Origin: Mesorhizobium loti CJ3sym
GTDB taxonomy: Bacteria > Pseudomonadota > Alphaproteobacteria > Rhizobiales > Rhizobiaceae
DNA length: 64,000 bases
Assembly: GCF_000472785.1 (NCBI RefSeq)
Contig: NZ_AXAL01000015.1
Location: 112,988-176,987 of the forward strand
Direction: 5' to 3'
Shown here: one piece after another, positions 27,126 through 37,079 of the stretch
Position numbering within the stretch: position 1 is the first letter of the stretch
Layout: every line of letters begins with the position of its first letter
Made by a program: the position numbers and the translations under genes
The notes under the pieces: model-generated
Database searches by the model: none
Seen by the model: the letters and a program-made list of their open reading frames with translations, nothing else
What the model was told of the DNA's origin: nothing

Positions 27126-28685
27126 ATGAATATTGCCCCCAATTCATATTCCCGAACCCGCAGCCGTCTCCTGGCTGCTGCCGCTTCCGTCGCCGTTGCC
27201 GGCGTGATCGGCGTTGGCGCGCTGACCAGTGGAACCAGTCCTGTTCTGGCCGATGCCGTACGCGTCGAGGCGCCTCAGGTGCAAGGCTTTGCAGACGTGG
27301 TCGAGCGCGTTTCGCCTGCCGTCGTCAGCGTCAAGGTGAAGGCCAAGATCCAGCCGACCGCCGATGATGGCTCCGATGATCAGGACGGTCTGGATAATCT
27401 TCCCAACAATCCGCAGTTGCGGCGCTTCTTCAAGGAGTTCCGCGGCTTCGGCGACCAGAACAGCCAGAACGGCCAGAACGATGACGGTCATCGCCGCTTC
27501 GGTAACCGCGACCGCAACAACGACCAGCCGCGCCCGGTGGCGCAGGGCTCCGGCTTCTTCATTTCCGACGACGGCTACCTCGTCACCAACAACCACGTCG
27601 TCGAGGAAGGCACCGCTTTCACCGTGGTGACCAGTGACGGCAAGGAACTCGATGCCAAGCTGGTCGGCACCGACCCTCGCACCGACCTCGCCGTGCTCAA
27701 GGTCGATGGTGGCGGCAAGTTCACCTATGTCGACTTCGCCGACGATTCGAAGGTTCGGGTCGGCGACTGGGTCGTGGCGGTCGGCAATCCGTTCGGGCTC
27801 GGCGGCACCGTCACCGCCGGCATCGTCTCGGCGCGCGGCCGTGACATCGGCGCCGGACCTTATGACGATTTCCTCCAGATCGATGCCTCGGTCAATCGCG
27901 GCAATTCGGGTGGCCCGACCTTCAATCTCAACGGCCAGGTGGTCGGCATCAACACCGCGATCTTCTCGCCTTCCGGCGGCAGCGTCGGCATCGCCTTCGA
28001 CATTCCGGCCTCGACCGCCAAGCAGGTTGTCGAAGACCTGATGAAAAGCGGTGCGGTTCAGCGCGGCTGGCTCGGCGTCGAGATCCAGCCGGTCACATCA
28101 GACATCGCCGAATCGCTCGGTCTGAAGTCCAACAATGGGGCGTTGGTGTCGAGCGCCCAGGACGACGGCCCAGGCAAGAAGGCCGGCATAACAGCCGGTG
28201 ACGTGATCATCCAGGTCGAGGGCAAGGACGTCGCTTCGCCGAAGGAACTCGCCCGCTTGATCGGCGCTTATTCGCCAGGCAAATTGGTCGACGTCACTGT
28301 CTGGCGGGACGGCAAGAGCCAGACCATCAAGGTCGATCTCGGCAAGCTGCCGGCAAGTGACAAGCAGGCCTCGAACGACCAGCAACAGCAGCCCGCCGCT
28401 CCGGCAAAGCCCGACACGCTGGCAGATCTCGGCCTCAAAGTCACCAAATCTGAAAACGGCAAGGGTCTTGTCGTGACCGATGTCGACCCCGACAGCGATG
28501 CCGCCGATCGTGGCATCCAGCCAGGCGACATCATCACCGCGGTCAACTCGAACGAGGTGAATGGCGCCGACGACATCACCAAGGCGATGACCGAAGCGGT
28601 GAAATCCGGCCGCAAGGCAGTGCTGATGCAGATCACCCGCGACGACAACAACCGCTTCGTCGCGCTGCCGGTCGCCAAGGGCTGA
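27126..28685 (+). CDS. degP: Periplasmic serine protease DegP/HtrA
   Basis: 519 aa. A signal region ends near residue 43. The trypsin-like domain has catalytic His157 (TNNHVV), Asp187 (RTDLAV) and Ser261 (RGNSGGP). Two PDZ domains lie at about 290-380 and 425-510. A Gln/Asn/Asp-rich insert at about residues 108-136 replaces the usual LA loop and is probably disordered. It degrades or refolds damaged envelope proteins. Start at ATG 27126 after AAAGAGGA; the frame to 26952 has no signal peptide. It lies after the ccm operon, separated by the toxin-antitoxin pair, and before a two-component system, as in other rhizobia (known gene order). Confidence 0.95.
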   Translation: MNIAPNSYSRTRSRLLAAAASVAVAGVIGVGALTSGTSPVLADAVRVEAPQVQGFADVVERVSPAVVSVKVKAKIQPTADDGSDDQDGLDNLPNNPQLRRFFKEFRGFGDQNSQNGQNDDGHRRFGNRDRNNDQPRPVAQGSGFFISDDGYLVTNNHVVEEGTAFTVVTSDGKELDAKLVGTDPRTDLAVLKVDGGGKFTYVDFADDSKVRVGDWVVAVGNPFGLGGTVTAGIVSARGRDIGAGPYDDFLQIDASVNRGNSGGPTFNLNGQVVGINTAIFSPSGGSVGIAFDIPASTAKQVVEDLMKSGAVQRGWLGVEIQPVTSDIAESLGLKSNNGALVSSAQDDGPGKKAGITAGDVIIQVEGKDVASPKELARLIGAYSPGKLVDVTVWRDGKSQTIKVDLGKLPASDKQASNDQQQQPAAPAKPDTLADLGLKVTKSENGKGLVVTDVDPDSDAADRGIQPGDIITAVNSNEVNGADDITKAMTEAVKSGRKAVLMQITRDDNNRFVALPVAKG

Positions 28686-29015
28686 CAACGACTTTTCCGA
28701 TGCGGCGGTTTCAAACACCCCCGAGCCGCCGCATGGGAAAGCATGGAGCCGGGTACGTTAGTCAGTCATCGTGCTCTCCTCCAGCGGCAGCGGGCCTCCC
28801 ATCGCCCGCTGCCGCACATTTTGAAGGCCGCCGAAGACGTTCCCTCGGATTGCAGGATCATGCCCCGAAACAGGCATGACCGCGATGAAGACAATCAGAG
28901 AACAAGATTTTATCGCGCGCGGTCTCGATCATCTTGATCGCGATGCGCTTTGGCAAAGGCTAAAATGCAGATGCCGACTACTCAACCTTCCAGCGAAATC
29001 GCGTATAACGGTCCT
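28686..29015. other. Gene-free interval with two hairpins between degP and the response regulator
   Basis: It contains a 9-bp-stem hairpin at 28700-28734 (no T-tract) and the stronger terminator at 28784-28822. No reading frame with coding character was seen. The last 100 bp presumably hold the promoter of the two-component genes. Confidence 0.6.
28784..28822 (+). terminator. Terminator after degP
   Basis: Perfect 12-bp stem GCGGCAGCGGGC / GCCCGCTGCCGC with an 8-nt loop. It is followed within 3 nt by a run of four T. It lies about 100 bp past the degP stop. Confidence 0.7.
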
Positions 29016-29690
29016 ATGAAGATTCTCGTCATAGAAGATGACCGCGAGGCTGCGGATTATCTGCAGAAAGCCTTCGCCGAGGCTGGTCATACCGCGCATG
29101 TCGCCGGTGACGGAGAAACCGGCTTCGCGCTTGCCGACGCCGGTGACTATGACGTGATGGTCATCGACCGGATGATGCCGCGCCGAGACGGCCTGTCGGT
29201 CATTGCCGGTCTTCGCTCGCGGGGCAACACCACGCCGGTGCTGATCCTGTCGGCACTGGGTGAGGTCGATGACCGGGTGACCGGCCTGCGCGCCGGCGGC
29301 GATGATTATCTGACCAAACCCTATGCCTTCTCCGAACTTCTGGCCCGCGTCGAGGTGTTGAACCGCCGCGCCAGCGCCAAGGAGACCGAAACCGTCTACC
29401 GGGTTGGCGATCTTGAACTCGACAGGCTGTCGCATTCGGTCCGCAGGGCGGCGCGTGAGATAACGCTGCAGCCGCGCGAATTCCGCCTGCTCGAATATCT
29501 GATGCGTCATGCCGGCCAGGTGGTGACGCGCACCATGTTGCTCGAAAATGTCTGGGATTATCATTTCGATCCGCAGACCAATGTCATTGATGTTCACGTC
29601 TCCCGGCTGCGCGGCAAGATCGAAAAAGGCTTCGACAAGCCGATCCTGCATACGGTTCGCGGCGCCGGCTACATGCTGAAAAGCGGCTAG
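29016..29690 (+). CDS. OmpR-family response regulator (envelope two-component pair upstream of glnE)
   Basis: 224 aa. Receiver with EDD at 7-9, phospho-acceptor Asp51 in VIDRMMP and Lys in DDYLTKPYAF near 101. A winged-helix DNA-binding domain with RTMLLENVWDYHFDPQTNVIDVH follows. Start at ATG 29016 (MKILVIEDD); the 22-codon extension to 28950 precedes the conserved first strand and was dropped. The partner kinase starts 7 bp after the stop. Proximity to degP suggests an envelope-stress role, but targets are unknown. Confidence 0.9.
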   Translation: MKILVIEDDREAADYLQKAFAEAGHTAHVAGDGETGFALADAGDYDVMVIDRMMPRRDGLSVIAGLRSRGNTTPVLILSALGEVDDRVTGLRAGGDDYLTKPYAFSELLARVEVLNRRASAKETETVYRVGDLELDRLSHSVRRAAREITLQPREFRLLEYLMRHAGQVVTRTMLLENVWDYHFDPQTNVIDVHVSRLRGKIEKGFDKPILHTVRGAGYMLKSG

Positions 29691-29697
29691 CAACAGC

Positions 29698-31170
29698 ATG
29701 GCTCTTTCCGTGCCCGCCATCATGAAGACGACGGCAGCGCGGCTTTCGGCGCTCTATTTCCTGCTTTTCGCGCTGTGCGCCGTGCTGCTGGTCTTCTATA
29801 TGACCTCGCTGTCAGCGAGCATGCTGACCGGGCAGACGCAGGACACAATCAATGATGAGGTAATAGGCTTGGCCCGCGCCTACAAAAAGGGCGGCCTGCC
29901 GTTGCTGGTGCGCGTGGTCGAAAACCGCTCCCGTCAGCCTGGCGCCAACCTCTACCTGATCGCTGACGCCAATGGCCAGATCCTGACCGGCAATGTGCAA
30001 GCCCTGGAACCAGGTGTGATCGATACCGAGGGCTGGACGACCGAGCCGTTCTCCTACAAGCGTTTCGGTGAAGGTGAGCTTGATCGTCTACGCAGCGGGA
30101 CGTCCGACCCGACGCCATCCCCTTCAAACGATGCGGCGCAAACAGAGGGCGAGAAAGGTCACAACGCCATTGCGCTGGTGCTGCGGCTGCCCAATCAGAT
30201 GATCCTCCTGGTCGGCCGCGACCTTGGCGAACCGGAGCGTTTTCGCGCCGTCATCCGCCGCGCCCTGATGCTGGCGCTCGGCATGATGGGGCTCGGCGGA
30301 CTGCTGATATGGTTCTTTGTCGGCCGCGCCGCGCTGAAGCGCATCGACAGCGTGTCGGAGGCGAGCCGCCGCATCATGGGCGGCGACCTCTCGGGCCGGC
30401 TGCCGGTGACCGGCGCCGGCGACGAGTTCGACCGGCTCTCGGAAAACCTCAACGCCATGCTGGCCAGGATCGCAACGCTCAACGAAGGCCTGAAGCAGGT
30501 TTCCGACAACATCGCGCATGACCTTAAGACGCCGCTGACCCGGCTGCGCAACCGCGCCGAAGCGACACTTTCGGGCAAGCACAGGCCCGCCGATTACCGC
30601 CAGGCGCTGGAAGGCACGATCACCGAGTCCGATCAGCTGATAAAGACCTTCAACGCCATCCTGATGATCTCCCGGCTGGAGGCCGGATATTCTTCCGAGC
30701 ACACCAACCGCGTCGACTTGGCGGCGGCCGTTCGGGACGTCGTCGAGCTCTACGAGCCGGTGGCGGACGAGGCAGGCGTTTCGCTCGAAGCCGAAGTGAA
30801 TGGTGCTTTTCTCGTCGACGGCAACCGCGAATTGATTGGCCAGGCGCTGTCCAACATCGTCGACAATGCGATCAAATATTCGACGGACTCCACGTCCAAA
30901 CCCACGGTCCGTGTGGCGCTCGATCGGACCCATGGCGAGATCAGGCTTTCCGTCGCCGACAACGGCCAGGGCATTCCCGACGATGCTGATCGGGCCCGGG
31001 CGACAGAGCGTTTCGTGCGGCTGGAGAAGAGCCGTTCGCAGCCCGGCTCCGGCCTTGGCCTCAGCCTCGCCAAGGCGGTGATGACCTTCCACTACGGCCG
31101 GCTTGATCTCCTGCCTGGCAATCCGGGACTATCCGTGGTCATGAGTTTCCCCGCGCGGGAGGATCATTGA
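29698..31170 (+). CDS. Sensor histidine kinase (HAMP type) upstream of glnE
   Basis: 490 aa. Membrane segments at about 18-40 and 186-208 flank a periplasmic domain of about 145 residues. A HAMP domain (about 209-262), H-box His274 (DNIAHDLKTPLTRL), N-box (LSNIVDNAIKYS), DNGQGIP and GSGLGLSLAKAV follow. The stop TGA shares one base with the glnE ATG, so kinase and adenylyltransferase are translationally coupled. Start ATG 29698 or 29722; both keep the first membrane segment. Confidence 0.9.
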   Translation: MALSVPAIMKTTAARLSALYFLLFALCAVLLVFYMTSLSASMLTGQTQDTINDEVIGLARAYKKGGLPLLVRVVENRSRQPGANLYLIADANGQILTGNVQALEPGVIDTEGWTTEPFSYKRFGEGELDRLRSGTSDPTPSPSNDAAQTEGEKGHNAIALVLRLPNQMILLVGRDLGEPERFRAVIRRALMLALGMMGLGGLLIWFFVGRAALKRIDSVSEASRRIMGGDLSGRLPVTGAGDEFDRLSENLNAMLARIATLNEGLKQVSDNIAHDLKTPLTRLRNRAEATLSGKHRPADYRQALEGTITESDQLIKTFNAILMISRLEAGYSSEHTNRVDLAAAVRDVVELYEPVADEAGVSLEAEVNGAFLVDGNRELIGQALSNIVDNAIKYSTDSTSKPTVRVALDRTHGEIRLSVADNGQGIPDDADRARATERFVRLEKSRSQPGSGLGLSLAKAVMTFHYGRLDLLPGNPGLSVVMSFPAREDH

Positions 31171-34130
31171 TGGCCGTGGTCGCGAAACGGACGGCTACGG
31201 ACTGGCTGCTGAAGCCGGCGGTTGGGCTTGTCCCTCTCGACGAAGCCCGTGCGCGGCAGGAGCTGGCCGAAATCGCTGCGGCGGCACGCGAAGAAGGGCT
31301 GACGCGGCTTGCCAGGTTCCTGGGCGGCAAGGGGGAGGGTCAGGATTTCCTCGCCGCCGTCTTTGACCTCTCCCCATTCCTGCGGGATATGGCGCGGCGC
31401 CGGCCTCGGATTCTGGATGCTCTTTTCGACCAGCCGGTAGAGGTTCGCCTCAAAGCGATCGCCAACGCGATCGATAAGGCGCCTTTGGCTGAGACGGTTT
31501 CCGAATCCAGCCTGATGATGGAGCTGCGTCAATGCAAGGCCGAGGCGCATTTCCTGATCGCGCTCGCCGATCTCGCTGGTGAGGCAGAAACATCTCTTAC
31601 GGTGCGGCGGTTGAGCAACCTTGCCGATGCCTGCACCCGTGCAGCCGTCGACTTCCTGCTGCGTGATGCGCATGGCCAAGGCAAGCTCAAACTGCCGGAC
31701 CTCGACAACCCGTCGCGGCAATCGGGCTGGATCCTGCTCGGGATGGGCAAGCTTGGCGCGCATGAGCTGAATTTCTCCTCCGACATCGATCTCGTCGTCT
31801 TTTTCGATCCGGAAGCGCCTGCCGTGGTCGATCCCCTCGACGCCACCGAACTGTTTTCGCGGCTGGCGCGCCGTCTGGTCCGCATCCTGCAGGACCGCAC
31901 CGAGCACGGCTATGTCTTCCGGACCGATCTGAGGCTGCGCCCGGATCCCGGTTCGACTCCGTTGGCAATCCCCGTCGAAGCAGCACTGCGCTACTACGAG
32001 GCGCGCGGCCAGAACTGGGAGCGCGCGGCGATGATCAAGGCGCGTCCGGTGGCCGGCGATCTGGCCGCGGGTGCCGCCTTCCTCAAGGAGCTTCAGCCCT
32101 ATATCTGGCGCAAATACATGGACTACGCGGCGATCGCCGACGTCCATTCGATCAAGCGCCAGATCCACGCCCACAAGGGGCATGGCGAGATCGCGGTGAA
32201 GGGCCACAACGTCAAGCTCGGCCGTGGCGGCATCCGCGAGATCGAGTTCTTCGTCCAGACCCAGCAACTCATCGCCGGTGGTCGCTTCCCCGAACTGCGC
32301 GGCCGCGAAACCGTGCCGATGCTCGGCCAGCTCGCGGCGCGTGGCTGGATCACATCAGATGCTCGTGACGCGCTCGCCCGCCAGTACTGGTTCCTGCGCC
32401 GCGTCGAACACGCCGTGCAGATGGTGGCCGACGAGCAGACGCACACGCTGCCGCAAGACGATGAAGGGCTGGAGCGGATCGCCCGCATGCTGAGTTTTGC
32501 CGATGCGGCTGCCTTTTCGCTGGCGTTCCGCGCCTCGTTGCAGCAGGTCGAGCGCCATTATGCGGCGCTGTTCGAGACGGCGCCGGAGCTTTCGGCGGGC
32601 ATCGGCAATCTGGTCTTCACCGGCGATGTCGATGATCCAGACACGCTGCAGACCTTGCATGGTCTCGGCTTCCAGCGGCCGAGCGACATCTGCCGCGTCA
32701 TCCGCGGCTGGCATTTCGGCCGCTATCGCGTCACCCGGTCGGCGGAGGCGCGCGAGCGGCTGACGGAGTTGACGCCGGCCCTGCTGCGCGCTTTCGGCCA
32801 GACACGCCGGGCGGACGAAGCCTTGATCCGCTTCGACGAGTTCCTTGGCGGTCTGCCCGCCGGCATCCAGCTGTTCTCGCTGCTCCAGTCCAACCCGGCT
32901 TTGCTCAAGCTGATAGCGACGATCATGGGCGCCGCGCCCCGGCTGGCGGCGATCATCACCCGCCGCCCGCATGTCTTCGATGGCCTGCTTGACCCGGCCT
33001 TGCTGACAGAGTTGCCGGACCGCGCCTATTTGTCTGCGCGACTTTCCGCCTTTCTTGAGGGCGACCGGCTCTATGAAGACGTGCTCGACCGGCTGCGCAT
33101 CTTTGCCTCGGAACAGAAGTTCCTGATCGGCGTGCGGCTGCTTGCCGGCTCGATCGACCCGGCCAGGGCTGGCCGCGCTTTCTCCGATCTCGCCGATCTT
33201 ACCATTGAGGCGGCTCTAGGGGCGGTGTCGGCCGAATTCGCGGCGCGCCACGGCACGATCGCCGGCGGCGTGGTTTCGTTGCTCGGCATGGGCAAGCTCG
33301 GCAGCCGCGAATTAACCGCGGGGTCGGATGTCGACCTTATCCTGCTCTACGACCACGCTGCGGACGCCGAGGATTCCGATGGCGACAAGCCGCTGGCGCC
33401 TTCGCACTACTATACCCGCATGACGCAACGGCTGATCTCGGCCGTATCCGCACCAACGGCGGAAGGGGTGCTCTACGAACTCGACCTGCGGCTGCGGCCG
33501 TCGGGGAACAAGGGGCCGGTGGCCACCCACATCGATGCCTTCAAGAAGTACCAGCGCCAGGAGGCCTGGACCTGGGAGCACATGGCGCTGTCGCGGGCGC
33601 GTGCGATCGCCGGCGATGGCGATCTGTGCGCTGAGGTCGAAGCGGAAGTGGCGGCCGTGCTTGGCCAGCCGCGCGACGCCGCAAAAGTGAGGGCGGAAGC
33701 CTCGGACATGCGTGCCATGATCGAGACGGAAAAGCCACCGCGCGATCTCTGGGACATCAAGCTGATCCCCGGAGGACTGATCGATCTCGAATTCATCGCC
33801 CAGGTGGCTGTCATCACCGGGCAGGTCGAGGCTGGGCCGCGCGTCACCGGTACGGCCGAGATCCTGTCTCGCCTGACACCTCGCTTCGCCGATGCCGGGG
33901 TCAGGCAGGAACTTGCCGATGCCTATGCGCTCTATCTGGCGCTGACCCAGATGACGCGGCTGTGCCTTACCGGCGCCTTTGAGCGCGACGATGTTCCGCC
34001 AGGGCTTTCGGATCTGCTTCTGGCGGTCACCGACCTGCCGGATTTCGGTGTGCTGGAAGCGCACCTCAAGGAAACGTCGCAAAAGGTCAGGAAGGATTTT
34101 GATCTCTTGCTTCGTGCCGGACGACCGTGA
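31170..34130 (+). CDS. glnE: Bifunctional glutamine synthetase adenylyltransferase/deadenylyltransferase GlnE
   Basis: 986 aa, the usual length. Two nucleotidyltransferase domains are visible by their metal-binding motifs: SSDIDLVVFFD near residue 207 (N-terminal, deadenylylation) and GSDVDLILLYD near 722 (C-terminal, adenylylation), joined by a helical regulatory region. Controls glutamine synthetase activity in response to PII and glutamine. Start at ATG 31170 with GGAGG 7 nt upstream; the preceding TTG is ignored. It is coupled to the upstream histidine kinase by a TGATG overlap. Confidence 0.95.
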   Translation: MAVVAKRTATDWLLKPAVGLVPLDEARARQELAEIAAAAREEGLTRLARFLGGKGEGQDFLAAVFDLSPFLRDMARRRPRILDALFDQPVEVRLKAIANAIDKAPLAETVSESSLMMELRQCKAEAHFLIALADLAGEAETSLTVRRLSNLADACTRAAVDFLLRDAHGQGKLKLPDLDNPSRQSGWILLGMGKLGAHELNFSSDIDLVVFFDPEAPAVVDPLDATELFSRLARRLVRILQDRTEHGYVFRTDLRLRPDPGSTPLAIPVEAALRYYEARGQNWERAAMIKARPVAGDLAAGAAFLKELQPYIWRKYMDYAAIADVHSIKRQIHAHKGHGEIAVKGHNVKLGRGGIREIEFFVQTQQLIAGGRFPELRGRETVPMLGQLAARGWITSDARDALARQYWFLRRVEHAVQMVADEQTHTLPQDDEGLERIARMLSFADAAAFSLAFRASLQQVERHYAALFETAPELSAGIGNLVFTGDVDDPDTLQTLHGLGFQRPSDICRVIRGWHFGRYRVTRSAEARERLTELTPALLRAFGQTRRADEALIRFDEFLGGLPAGIQLFSLLQSNPALLKLIATIMGAAPRLAAIITRRPHVFDGLLDPALLTELPDRAYLSARLSAFLEGDRLYEDVLDRLRIFASEQKFLIGVRLLAGSIDPARAGRAFSDLADLTIEAALGAVSAEFAARHGTIAGGVVSLLGMGKLGSRELTAGSDVDLILLYDHAADAEDSDGDKPLAPSHYYTRMTQRLISAVSAPTAEGVLYELDLRLRPSGNKGPVATHIDAFKKYQRQEAWTWEHMALSRARAIAGDGDLCAEVEAEVAAVLGQPRDAAKVRAEASDMRAMIETEKPPRDLWDIKLIPGGLIDLEFIAQVAVITGQVEAGPRVTGTAEILSRLTPRFADAGVRQELADAYALYLALTQMTRLCLTGAFERDDVPPGLSDLLLAVTDLPDFGVLEAHLKETSQKVRKDFDLLLRAGRP

Positions 34131-34179
34131 AATAGCGGGTCCGGCCGCATCGGGGGTGACGATGCAACAGGAGAAGACC

Positions 34180-34650
34180 ATGAGAAAGTCAACCAAACTC
34201 GCCTTTGCCTTCATCGCTCTCGCCGGCGCCGTCGGCAGCGCGGCGTACGCCGAAAACATCGACAGCGCAAAGATTCGCGAGCGCACGATGATGCGTCTCG
34301 ACAGGGCGCTGAATGATAATGGCGGCACTATCACCTTCGACCAATTCTCCGATGCCATGAACGCCCGGCTGAAGAAGCTCGTTGCTGCCAATGGCGGTAA
34401 GCTGACCGTCGCCCAACTGGCCGACGCGCTGGAGAAGGCCCGTTTCGAACGCTTGGCCAAGCGCATCATCGCCCGCTACGACACCAGGGGCGATGGCACG
34501 CTGACATCAGACGACATTACCAGTAGCGAGAAAAAGGTCTTCGCCGCGCTCGACAAGAACAATGACGGCAAGATCGAGAAGGGTGAGTTGCCGAAGGGCG
34601 GGCGTTTTGGCCATCACCGCCAATCAGATGACGACGGCGGCGTGCAGTGA
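34180..34650 (+). CDS. Secreted EF-hand domain protein
   Basis: 156 aa. A signal peptide (about 1-23, ending SAAYA) precedes two canonical EF-hand loops in the C-terminal half: DTRGDGTLTSDD near 108-119 and DKNNDGKIEKGE near 131-142, with ligands at positions 1, 3, 5 and 12. The N-terminal half shows a weaker EF-like pair around NDNGGTITFDQF and AANGGKLTVAQL. Probably a periplasmic Ca2+-binding protein. The ATG at 34180 follows ACAGGAGAAG. It begins 49 bp after glnE on the same strand and is convergent with the pleC-like gene. Confidence 0.85.
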   Translation: MRKSTKLAFAFIALAGAVGSAAYAENIDSAKIRERTMMRLDRALNDNGGTITFDQFSDAMNARLKKLVAANGGKLTVAQLADALEKARFERLAKRIIARYDTRGDGTLTSDDITSSEKKVFAALDKNNDGKIEKGELPKGGRFGHHRQSDDDGGVQ

Positions 34651-34698
34651 AGCTGCAGAAGACAGCAGGCTCCGGCAACATTAACTGGGGCCTGCTGC

Positions 34699-37020
34699 TC
34701 AAGCCGCGACTTTGACCGCCTGGGTCGCCCTCTTCACCGGTATGCGCACCGACACGATCGTGCCGACGCCTTCAGTCGAACGGATCTTCAGCGCGCCGCC
34801 CTGGAGCTCGGCGAGCGAGCGCGAGATGGCGAGGCCAAGGCCTGATCCGGCGTGGTTCTTGGAAAACTGGTTCTGCACCTGTTCGAAGGGCCGCCCGAGC
34901 TTGCCGAGCGCCGCTTTCGGGATGCCGCAGCCATTGTCTTCGATCGTCAGCACCAACGCGCCTGATGTGTTGCGGGCCCGGACCGATATGTGTCCGCCCT
35001 GGCCGGTGAACTTCACCGCGTTGGACAGGAGGTTGATGACGATCTGCTTGATCGCCCGGCGATCGGCGAACAAAGTCAGCGCGTCGGCGATACGCGTTTC
35101 GACGGTGATTGCCTTTTGCGCGGCCTGAAGCGAGACGACGCGCACCGTCTCGCTGATCAGCGGCCCGAGGTCGATCTGCTCCTGGTCCAGCGAGAACTGG
35201 CCGGCTTCGATCTTGGACATGTCGAGAATGTCGTTGATGACGCCGAGCAGATATTTGCCGCTGCTGTTGATGTCGGTGGCGTACTCCTCGTAGCGCTCCG
35301 AGCCGAGCGGGCCGAACAGCCCCTGTTCCATCAGTTCGGAGAAGCCGATGATGGCGTTCAGCGGCGTGCGCAGTTCATGCGACATGTTGGCCAGGAATTC
35401 GGATTTGGCCCGGTTCGCCGCTTCGGCGCGTTCGGTTTCCTTCATGTATTTGCGGTTGAGGTCGACCAGCTCACTGGAGCGCTCCTCTTCGGAGCGCCTG
35501 GCGAGGCTGAGATCGTGGATCGTTGCCATCAGCCTGCGTTCGCTGTCGACCAGCTTTTCCTGATGCAGCTTGATCTGGGTGATGTCGGATCCGACCGAGA
35601 CGATGCCGCCGTCCCTGGTCCTGAGTTCGTTGACCTGCAGCCACCGGCCGTCACTCAGCTGGCGCTCGAAAGTGGCGCCGCCTTGCGGACCATTGGTGTT
35701 GGCGAGCCGGCGCTCGGAAGCAAAGGCAAGCATCCGCTCTTCCAGGAACGCCCGCGTCACGCCTGGCATCACGTCGCGATCCGAGAGCCCGTTGTCCTGC
35801 TGGTATTTGGAGTTGCACATGATCAGGCGCTGGGCCGAATCCCACAGCACGAAAGATTCATTGATGTTCTCGATCGCGGTCCGGAGGCGAAGATCGGCCG
35901 CCTCGGACCGCAGCGCCAGATGGCGCTGCTCGGTGACGTCGACGGCGATGCCGATCAGCTGGATTTCCGGCGCTTCCGGATCCATGACCTGTGCCCGGGC
36001 ACGCATCCACACCCATTGGCCATCGGCATGCCGCATCCGGAACACCTGGTCGATATGGTCGATCTCGCGGGCGACAATTTTGTTGGCGAGCTCGAACAGG
36101 TCGCCATCCTCGGGGTGGATGATCTCATCGACCTCACCGAAGGACAGCATTGTGTCGCAGGGCTCGTAGCCGAGCATGTCGTACATCGAGCGCGACCAGT
36201 ACATCTTGCCGCGCACCATGTCCCAGTCCCACAGGCCGCAGCGGCCGCGAACCAGCGCCATGTCGATGCGCTGATGCGCTTCGACATAGATACGGTCGGC
36301 GGCCTGCGCACGCGCCGCCTGCCCGAAATAGGCATAAAGGATGATGATCAGCACGCCGGCGGTGAGCACGAACAGGGTGACGTTCAGCGAGACAGTCTTG
36401 CGCCAGGCGTCGAAGACCGCGTCCTGCGGTACCAGAGCCGCCGCGGCCCCCTTCTGGTCCTTGGCCACGCTGACCGCGGCGTACCAGTCCTGCCCGCCGA
36501 TGCTGACCTCCATGACGCCGGCACGATCACCGAACATGAACAGGGGCTGACCGCCTTCGACGAGTCCGTCGAGGGCATGGCCTTGCCAGGGCATCGAGCG
36601 CGGCGTCACCGCGGTGATCTTGAAGGCGCTGTCGGTGATGACGAGCACATGGCTGCGGCCCATCGCGCCCTGACGGCTGGTGGTTTCCAGCAGATCCTGA
36701 ACGGCGCCAGGCACGGTATCCGAGGTCGTGGCCAGAGCACTGGCGAGCTGTGCCGCCGCCAGCGTCAGGATCGCCTTGGCATCGCGCTCGACATCGTCGC
36801 GCTCATTCATCAGCGACAGCACACGCAGCGCCGCGATGACGAGCAGGAAGATGATGATGAGGGCCGGTATCGACCGGCGCAGCAGCGGTTCGGCGGCCAG
36901 AAGCCGCTTGTAGGCCGGTTCGGCAATGAGCCGCGTATTCCCGGCAAGGCCATCACTGCGCATCTCGCGACGCGCAAAAGCCATCCCACCGGGCGCGCCC
37001 CACGCGTCCGCCTTCGCCAT
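34699..37020 (-). CDS. pleC: PAS-domain sensor histidine kinase, PleC-like cell-cycle kinase/phosphatase
   Basis: 773 aa. Membrane segments at about 50-70 and 211-233 enclose a periplasmic region. A PAS fold at about 250-365 (WDWDMVRGKMYWS, HPEDGDLFE) is followed by a second PAS at about 380-485. H-box His548 sits in EFLANMSHELRTPLNAIIGFS. The HATPase domain has NLLSNAVKFT, DNGCGIP and GSGLGLAIS. This PAS-HisKA architecture is that of the DivJ/PleC family. PleC is assigned because of its place beside glnE in rhizobia (recalled, not checked). The start was set at ATG 37020, 8 nt after GGGGAG; a GTG at 37029 has none. GANTC sites upstream fit cell-cycle control. Confidence 0.7.
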   Translation of the reverse strand: MAKADAWGAPGGMAFARREMRSDGLAGNTRLIAEPAYKRLLAAEPLLRRSIPALIIIFLLVIAALRVLSLMNERDDVERDAKAILTLAAAQLASALATTSDTVPGAVQDLLETTSRQGAMGRSHVLVITDSAFKITAVTPRSMPWQGHALDGLVEGGQPLFMFGDRAGVMEVSIGGQDWYAAVSVAKDQKGAAAALVPQDAVFDAWRKTVSLNVTLFVLTAGVLIIILYAYFGQAARAQAADRIYVEAHQRIDMALVRGRCGLWDWDMVRGKMYWSRSMYDMLGYEPCDTMLSFGEVDEIIHPEDGDLFELANKIVAREIDHIDQVFRMRHADGQWVWMRARAQVMDPEAPEIQLIGIAVDVTEQRHLALRSEAADLRLRTAIENINESFVLWDSAQRLIMCNSKYQQDNGLSDRDVMPGVTRAFLEERMLAFASERRLANTNGPQGGATFERQLSDGRWLQVNELRTRDGGIVSVGSDITQIKLHQEKLVDSERRLMATIHDLSLARRSEEERSSELVDLNRKYMKETERAEAANRAKSEFLANMSHELRTPLNAIIGFSELMEQGLFGPLGSERYEEYATDINSSGKYLLGVINDILDMSKIEAGQFSLDQEQIDLGPLISETVRVVSLQAAQKAITVETRIADALTLFADRRAIKQIVINLLSNAVKFTGQGGHISVRARNTSGALVLTIEDNGCGIPKAALGKLGRPFEQVQNQFSKNHAGSGLGLAISRSLAELQGGALKIRSTEGVGTIVSVRIPVKRATQAVKVAA

Positions 37021-37079
37021 AAATGGCACTCCCCGAATTTGCCTATGCTGCTTGGTGATCCGGCAAACACCGCACTTCC

